Assembly (NCBI GenBank): GCA_030612305.1
Contig: JAUWOG010000005.1
Location: 1-17,019, forward strand
Source of the DNA: Armatimonadota bacterium
GTDB taxonomy: Bacteria > Armatimonadota > Zipacnadia > Zipacnadales > UBA11051
Length of the DNA: 17,019 nucleotides
Direction: 5' to 3'
The notes under the pieces were generated by a model. The model ran no database searches and was not told where the DNA came from. It saw only the letters and a list, made by a program, of their open reading frames with translations. Of this stretch, positions 12,805-17,019 are shown piece by piece; the stretch's first letter is position 1, and every line of letters begins with the position of its first letter. A program made the translations under genes and the position numbers.

Positions 12805-14606
12805 GGGCCATCCACCTCCGGATATGCCTCCAGCGCCATTTGCCACTTCCGCACCGTGTCAGTCCGTTCACGTTCATCGTCCGGCAGATGGAGTGGCCGG
12901 CCTCTGGCATCAATGATGAGGCCCACTTGTCCGCCGCTCACTTCGGCTGTCATTGCCCGGCCCTTTCCTGTCCCGACATCAACTCCCAGCGCCGCGTCCG
13001 CCGTCAGCGTGGCCGTCTCGCCCTCGCCGAGTTCGACCAGCATGAAATCGCCCCAGCTCACATCAAACTCGCGCTCGCCGTCAGGCATCTGCAGCGCCAT
13101 GTGCAGGCATCTCCTGCCTTCCCTGTACCTGCCCACAGGCGCCAGACAGTGCCCCAGCGGAATCAGACAGTCGCGCCAGAAGACCTCCGTCGCAGCCTGT
13201 TCGTGTACGGCCGCGAGCACGCCCAATTGCGGCATCATGAAGATCGAGTCGACTGCCAGGCGCGTGAGGCCCTCCGGGAGAAAGGCGTCAATCAGCATCA
13301 TGGCAGCCTGGCTGCGGCGCGGCGCATGAGACAGCACGCCACCGGAGCCGACGATGAGGTCCAGCTCCATCATGTTGACCAGCGGCGCGCCGGACAGTTC
13401 CTGGGAAAATGCGTCGGCGATATCCCGCTCTGTCTGCACGCCCTTGAGGCCGGCCGCCAGCGCCTTGTGCTGCTCGAACGCCAGCCGCAACGCCTCCCGC
13501 GCAATGCCGTGTTCCACCTGCAACGCCGAAAGCTCCTGGGGAATCGTCGTCGGCCGGATCATCTTGTTGCGCACCTGGTTTGTCACGTCGCCGCCATTGA
13601 CCTCATAGGGCACCCAGCGCAGGGCGTTCTCTATCCCCGCCTCCGCCAGTACATTGGCGACCGAATAGCTCATCCCCAGGTTGGCCGACACCGTCCGGTT
13701 GAACTGGCCCTCGAAGACACTGAAGATATCGGTAGTAGCCCCGCCGATGTCCACTCCTACCGCGGTGATGCCCTCTTTCTCCGCCACCATCCGCAGCAGG
13801 TTCCCCACCGCTGCCGGCGTTGGCATTATGTCCGCGTCCGTCCAGGGCACCAGCTTCGCGTAGCCGGGCGCTTGCGCCATGACGTGATGCAGAAACAAAT
13901 CCTGCACAACGAGCCGCGTCGGCTGCAGATTCTCCCGCTCCAGAGTCGGACGGAGGTTGTCAGTCACCGTCAGCGCGGCGACCTCGCGGAGGGTTTCTTC
14001 GATTGCGGTCCGGGCATCCACGTTGCCCGCATAGATAATCGGCAGGCGGTATGATGCTCCGAGCCGCGCCGTCGGATTGGCTGCCGCAACGAGTTCAGCC
14101 ATCTCGACGACGCGCCGCTCTTCGCCGCCATCCACGCCGCCGGAGATGAGAATCATGTCCGGCCGCAACTGCCTCATGCGTTCGATCCGCTCGTGCGGCA
14201 AGCGCCCGTCATCCAGCGCCAGGACATCCATGACGATCGCCCCGGCACCCAGCGCCGCCCTCTGAGCCGACTCCGCAGTCATCCGCCGCACGAGACCGAC
14301 GACCATGATTTGCAGCCCGCCGCCGGCCGAACTCGTGGACAGATACAGGTCAGTCCCCGTGTCACCTTCTGCAGGCCGGATGATACTCTCGCCATCCAGC
14401 AGCCTGCGCCCGGCAAGCTCCTCGACCTCGGCAACCGCATTGAGCACGCCCCGCGTCACGTCCTCATGCGGAGCCTCGACGGTCGTCGGTGCCTCGCCTC
14501 GCGCTACCAGCCGGTACTCCCCATCCTGCTTCTCAATCAGGATCGCCTTGGTGGTAGTGGAGCCACAATCCGTAGCGAGGATCCTGGTTATCTCCGGCTC
14601 ACTCAT
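12801..14606 (-). CDS. glmL: GlmL/MutL-family ASKHA ATPase (first gene of the six-gene cluster)
   Basis: A 601-residue cytoplasmic protein with two actin-like lobes. Phosphate-1 motif: ATDCGSTTTKAILIE (11-25). A second glycine-rich site: LISGGVDGGEE (153-163). Phosphate-2: VGVDIGGATTDIFSVFEG (283-300). Adenosine motif: GSGGVLSHAPR (420-430). These are the marks of the MutL/GlmL family, whose known members help or reactivate coenzyme-B12-dependent glutamate mutase. No mutase subunit and no DxHxxG B12-binding protein lies in the window, and the downstream genes encode membrane proteins, so this copy may do something else. The C-terminal 90 residues, about 505-595, carry a further beta-rich region (FMLVELGEGETATLTADAA). 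The ATG at 14606 has AGGA 8 nt upstream; the open frame back to 14753 lacks support and would add 49 residues of unlike composition. The gap of 133 nt upstream holds no clear promoter or terminator. Confidence 0.9.
   Translation of the reverse strand: MSEPEITRILATDCGSTTTKAILIEKQDGEYRLVARGEAPTTVEAPHEDVTRGVLNAVAEVEELAGRRLLDGESIIRPAEGDTGTDLYLSTSSAGGGLQIMVVGLVRRMTAESAQRAALGAGAIVMDVLALDDGRLPHERIERMRQLRPDMILISGGVDGGEERRVVEMAELVAAANPTARLGASYRLPIIYAGNVDARTAIEETLREVAALTVTDNLRPTLERENLQPTRLVVQDLFLHHVMAQAPGYAKLVPWTDADIMPTPAAVGNLLRMVAEKEGITAVGVDIGGATTDIFSVFEGQFNRTVSANLGMSYSVANVLAEAGIENALRWVPYEVNGGDVTNQVRNKMIRPTTIPQELSALQVEHGIAREALRLAFEQHKALAAGLKGVQTERDIADAFSQELSGAPLVNMMELDLIVGSGGVLSHAPRRSQAAMMLIDAFLPEGLTRLAVDSIFMMPQLGVLAAVHEQAATEVFWRDCLIPLGHCLAPVGRYREGRRCLHMALQMPDGEREFDVSWGDFMLVELGEGETATLTADAALGVDVGTGKGRAMTAEVSGGQVGLIIDARGRPLHLPDDERERTDTVRKWQMALEAYPEVDGP
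12814..12819 (-). promoter_or_regulatory. Ribosome binding site that decides the GTG start at 12804
   Basis: GGAGGT on the minus strand, 9 nt before the GTG, inside the last codons of the GlmL-like gene. With the GTGA overlap this is a typical layout for translational coupling. Confidence 0.8.
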
Positions 14607-14739
14607 GCTTGCTTCCTGTGCCTTCTTGCATGTTGGGTGTCCACAGTATGGGGTCGTCTGTCCATCATGGAATCGCTTGTGAGAGATGCGCACGTCGTTG
14701 TGAGATGTCCCGCTACAACCTCGTGTTGTCGTTCCCCCC

Positions 14740-15849
14740 TCAACTATACCCACTCAGGAACTGTTTTATGCCTTCTATCCGCGGCGGGCAGCCGGGCAGG
14801 TACGGCCTTCCGCTGTCATCTCTGGTGCACGTGCCGACTAACAGCGCGTCCGGGTCCTTGACGCGGCCCTTTCCCGCAGCGATGCACCGGTCCGGCACGC
14901 TGACCCCTGCGGCAACCTCTTCGCACAGAGCTCGTATCAGATTCAGCTTGCAGGCGCTACATGCCGTTGCGATTTCCAGCTTCACATCCGGCAGCTGCCG
15001 CGCCATGGCCTCGTATGGTCTCTCAAACCGCCGCGTGACTCCTTCCAGCGGCTCGCCGACTGTCTCGATACTCTCCACCTCCAGCAAGCCCTCCGCCCGG
15101 GCCCGCTTCAGCTTCAGCACATCATCAATACCGCAGCCCATTGCCTGTGCCGCGACCGCGTCCACTGCGCGGATGTCTCTGCCGGCGAAGATCGCGCCCA
15201 GGTGCGCAACCGTTCCCATGGCCGGGCCTATCCCTTCCATGCCCAGCGTCCCATCCACAATAGTCAGGTCCGGGTGTATCAATCGGCTCAACGCCAGCAC
15301 CGCGCGCGAGATGTCGAAGTCCTGGTGGAGCACGCGCTTGTCCCGGTCGCTGATACATCCCTTCAGGTTCTTCATGCCGAGCGTGACCATCGCGTCCAGG
15401 TGGGTTTTGGCGACCGCCACGTTAATGATGCGGTCATGGCTGAAGACCGCCTCGCTTATCCTCAGGTCGGCGGGCAGGTGGGCCGAAGTGTCATGGAAGG
15501 TCCGATACGGATGTCGCCTCAGAACCGTCCACTTGGCGCCTCTTGCCTCGACCACCTCGGCCATGCCGGTAGCTGTGAAGACCTCCTCGGGATTCGGGTG
15601 ACTGTGATAGGGACTGTCGGCAACGAGGACTTCCGCAGCGCCCTGTGCTCTGGCCCAGTCAATGAGTGCCCCGACGAGCGCCGGGTTGACCGTGCCCCCG
15701 GTCGTGTAGTGCTGCGGTGCGTGGAGGTTCGGTTTGATCAGTACCGATTCGCCATCCCGGACGATCCCGTGTGCGTCGGCCAGCTCCAGCAACCGGGGCA
15801 CCAGTTCCCGATACTCGCCACTGCTTTTCAGGATAGCAACCTTGGGCAT
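14740..15849 (-). CDS. DUF362 domain protein with a cysteine-rich C-terminal half
   Basis: A 369-residue soluble protein. The DUF362 part (about 1-260) shows VAILKS at the N-terminus, SVLIKPNLHAP (35-45), VLVADSPYHSHP (74-85), INVAVAKTHLDAMVTLGMKNLKGC (142-165), TIVDGTLGMEGIGPAMG (196-212) and VDAVAAQAMGCG (229-240). DUF362 is of unknown function and is often fused or linked to iron-sulfur proteins. Here no standard CxxCxxC ferredoxin is present. Instead Cys297, Cys300 (CSAC), Cys309, Cys322, Cys341 (GTC) and Cys354 (GCPPR) occupy the last 75 residues, and GCPPR resembles a cluster-ligand motif of the NuoB type. Iron-sulfur binding is therefore plausible but unproved. The ATG lies 8 nt after the epimerase stop, so the two share an operon; AGGT precedes it. 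Confidence 0.9.
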   Translation of the reverse strand: MPKVAILKSSGEYRELVPRLLELADAHGIVRDGESVLIKPNLHAPQHYTTGGTVNPALVGALIDWARAQGAAEVLVADSPYHSHPNPEEVFTATGMAEVVEARGAKWTVLRRHPYRTFHDTSAHLPADLRISEAVFSHDRIINVAVAKTHLDAMVTLGMKNLKGCISDRDKRVLHQDFDISRAVLALSRLIHPDLTIVDGTLGMEGIGPAMGTVAHLGAIFAGRDIRAVDAVAAQAMGCGIDDVLKLKRARAEGLLEVESIETVGEPLEGVTRRFERPYEAMARQLPDVKLEIATACSACKLNLIRALCEEVAAGVSVPDRCIAAGKGRVKDPDALLVGTCTRDDSGRPYLPGCPPRIEGIKQFLSGYS

Positions 15850-15857
15850 GGGGCTAC

Positions 15858-16709
15858 CTAACTCAGTTTCCCCGCCAGCCAGCGCTCGAACGTGAACTGT
15901 GGTTCGTAGGCCAGGAGTCGCCGCGCCTTTTCAATCCGGTAACATGGAGCGATTCTCTTGGGAAGCTCGATCCCCTCGTCCTCGAGCGCCTCGGCCTCGG
16001 GGTAGTACTTGAGTATGACCGAGCGGGCGTCGCTCAGTAAAGCCGGCCCGTCGTCCCGGCTGAAGGGATTCCCTGCGGTAATGATGATCGCCTCATTGAC
16101 CACATCGCTCTGCAGCGCGAGAACGTGTGCCGCAGCGACATCGGTTGCATGCACGACTGTACCGAGCAGTCCGAGGCCGAATACCGGGTCCTCCTCCTCG
16201 CGCGGGATGAAGGTCCCCGGCCGCAACGCTACATAGTCAAGCCCTTCGCGGAACCTGAGCAGCTCGCAGCACTGTTCGCCGACGTACTTGCTCAGACTGT
16301 AGATATCCTCCACCGGTCGGCATGGCTTCTGCTCATCGAACGGAAAGGGTGTGTCCGGCTCTACCTGGTATCCCATCGCCGCGATGCTGCTGGTATAGAT
16401 GAGCCGCTGGACTCGGGCACCGGCGGCTTCCTGCACGAGGTTGTGGGTGCCCTTGACGTTACAGTCCAGGTACTGCTCCGCCGTGTATTGCTTCCAGGGA
16501 TGGATGGCGGCGATGTGGAGTACCTGCTCAATGCCTTGGCACAGTCCCTGCACCTGCTCGGCCCGCGCCAGGTCAGCTTCCACGTACTCGTGCGGCGTCT
16601 CGAATGCTGCGATATCCGTCAGCCGGAGGCTGTACTCGCTCTCATCTTGCAATGCCGACGTTACGAGCCGGCCCAGCACTCCTGCCGCCCCGGTAACGAG
16701 TACTCTCAT
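15858..16709 (-). CDS. NAD-dependent epimerase/dehydratase (extended SDR)
   Basis: A 283-residue Rossmann-fold enzyme of the extended short-chain dehydrogenase family. The nucleotide loop is VTGAAGVLG (5-13, G7, G10, G13), with Asp32 at the end of strand two (TDI) suggesting NAD over NADP. Next come VLHIAAIHPW (63-72), NVKGTHNLV (84-92), IYTSSIAAMG (104-113), the catalytic pair in YSLSK (Y137, K141) and LRPGTFIPRE (162-171). The length is slightly short for sugar epimerases. Substrate unknown; a sugar or sugar-nucleotide is the family default. The ATG at 16709 starts MRVLVTG and has GGAAGAG upstream; the frame is open to 16805, but that would begin inside or close to the terminator-like hairpin. 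It is followed by the DUF362 gene. Confidence 0.92.
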   Translation of the reverse strand: MRVLVTGAAGVLGRLVTSALQDESEYSLRLTDIAAFETPHEYVEADLARAEQVQGLCQGIEQVLHIAAIHPWKQYTAEQYLDCNVKGTHNLVQEAAGARVQRLIYTSSIAAMGYQVEPDTPFPFDEQKPCRPVEDIYSLSKYVGEQCCELLRFREGLDYVALRPGTFIPREEEDPVFGLGLLGTVVHATDVAAAHVLALQSDVVNEAIIITAGNPFSRDDGPALLSDARSVILKYYPEAEALEDEGIELPKRIAPCYRIEKARRLLAYEPQFTFERWLAGKLS

Positions 16710-16791
16710 GTCGCGCTCTTCCGTCCGTGTGCTGTCATCATCCCATAGCTCGCCCTTGATGCACAACCCACAGCGTCCTCCGTTTCCCGTT

Positions 16792-16823
16792 ACGACAAAG
16801 CCCACACAAACGTTGTATGGGCT
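16792..16823 (-). terminator. Probable intrinsic terminator after the partial membrane-protein gene
   Basis: On the minus strand AGCCCATACAA (16823-16813) pairs with TTGTGTGGGCT (16809-16799), an 11-bp stem with one G-U pair and a 3-nt loop, followed by TTGTCGT. The T content after the stem is modest. It lies 53 nt after the stop codon at 16876 and 90 nt before the epimerase ATG, so it separates the two transcription units. Confidence 0.6.
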
Positions 16824-16857
16824 CTGGGCGTCTTGGACTTGTGCCGGCTAGCGGCTG

Positions 16858-16874
16858 GCGGAGTACTACTCCGC
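16858..16874 (-). other. Short hairpin just after the stop of the partial gene
   Basis: GCGGAGT and ACTCCGC form a perfect 7-bp stem around a 3-nt loop, 1 nt after the TGA at 16876-16878. No T-run follows. With the longer hairpin at 16799-16823 it gives two stems in tandem in the 166-nt gap before the epimerase gene. Confidence 0.5.
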
Positions 16875-16875
16875 G

Positions 16876-17019
16876 TCAGAATGGCAACAGCGTAATGGAC
16901 TGGGACACAAGCGCGAAGGCAATGGCCAGCATCGAGACCAGTCCCATCCCGCAGGCAAACCCGGCGTATAAGACAGGGGGCCACTTTTTCCAGTTGTCTT
17001 CTCCGAACCGCTTGCGCAT
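16876..17019 (-). CDS. 3' end of a membrane protein gene, cut by the window edge
   Basis: The last 47 residues of an open frame that reaches the window edge. A basic and aromatic stretch (RKRFGEDNWKKWPP) is followed by one hydrophobic helix, VLYAGFACGMGLVSMLAIAFALV, and a short tail ending TLLPF before TGA. The edge codon is an ATG, but it is probably internal, since the visible part looks like the final helix of a larger protein. From memory it is like the C-terminus of large polytopic proteins such as OPT-type or DUF6785 families, but one helix cannot decide. Two hairpins follow it. Confidence 0.6.
   Translation of the reverse strand: MRKRFGEDNWKKWPPVLYAGFACGMGLVSMLAIAFALVSQSITLLPF

Noticed and set aside
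12840..14054. 404-residue plus-strand open frame opposite the GlmL-like gene, and the shorter one at 12376-13329
   Set aside because: Both are antisense shadows: His/Arg/Gln-rich, no motif, and fully covered by coding sequence on the minus strand.
14607..14739. Promoter or terminator in the 133-nt gap before the GlmL-like gene
   Set aside because: Only a 5-bp stem (ACAAC/GTTGT) without a T-run and poor -10 matches without a -35 were found, so neither is called.

Overview
All supported protein-coding genes in this 17 kb window lie on the minus strand, so transcription runs from the high coordinates to the low ones. The DNA is GC-rich and tightly packed, with 4-nt overlaps in places, and no stretch over 300 bases lacks a gene. 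I see no rRNA, tRNA, CRISPR array, transposase or phage gene. Stalk-type (copper amine oxidase N-terminal-like) and Ig-like surface domains, a DUF362 protein and a DUF6754-type membrane protein suggest an uncultured deep-branching bacterium. Armatimonadota is my best guess, with Chloroflexota- or Planctomycetota-like groups as alternatives; this is inference from gene content, not proof.

Layout in transcription order. (1) 17019-16876: the 3' end of a membrane protein, followed by two hairpins, one of them terminator-like. (2) 16709-14740: a two-gene unit, an NAD-dependent epimerase/dehydratase and a DUF362 protein with a cysteine-rich C-terminal half. (3) 14606-8079: a six-gene cluster made of a GlmL/MutL-type ASKHA ATPase, a barrel-sandwich/KOW-like protein, a DUF6754-like membrane protein with a fibronectin-like outer domain, and three further membrane proteins. 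The first three genes are joined by 4-nt start/stop overlaps, and a terminator-like hairpin follows the last. (4) 7936-7226: an OmpR-type response regulator with its own promoter candidate and no kinase beside it. (5) 7031-4785: a secreted protein with two Ig-like domains, a long Pro/Ser/Thr/Ala-rich linker and a C-terminal stalk domain, preceded by a structured leader and followed by a strong intrinsic terminator. (6) 4587 to below 1: a housekeeping run of lysA (lysine biosynthesis), a CCA-type tRNA nucleotidyltransferase, an M50 membrane metalloprotease, a sugar-phosphate nucleotidyltransferase, and the first codons of one more gene.

The most interesting region is 8079-14606. It looks like a dedicated operon for a membrane complex linked to an actin-fold ATPase. 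GlmL is known as a partner of a B12-dependent mutase, yet no mutase gene is visible here; the neighbours are membrane proteins of unknown role. One gene in the cluster (9702-10361) has no convincing standard start codon: its first transmembrane helix is complete only if translation begins at a non-standard codon such as ATA.
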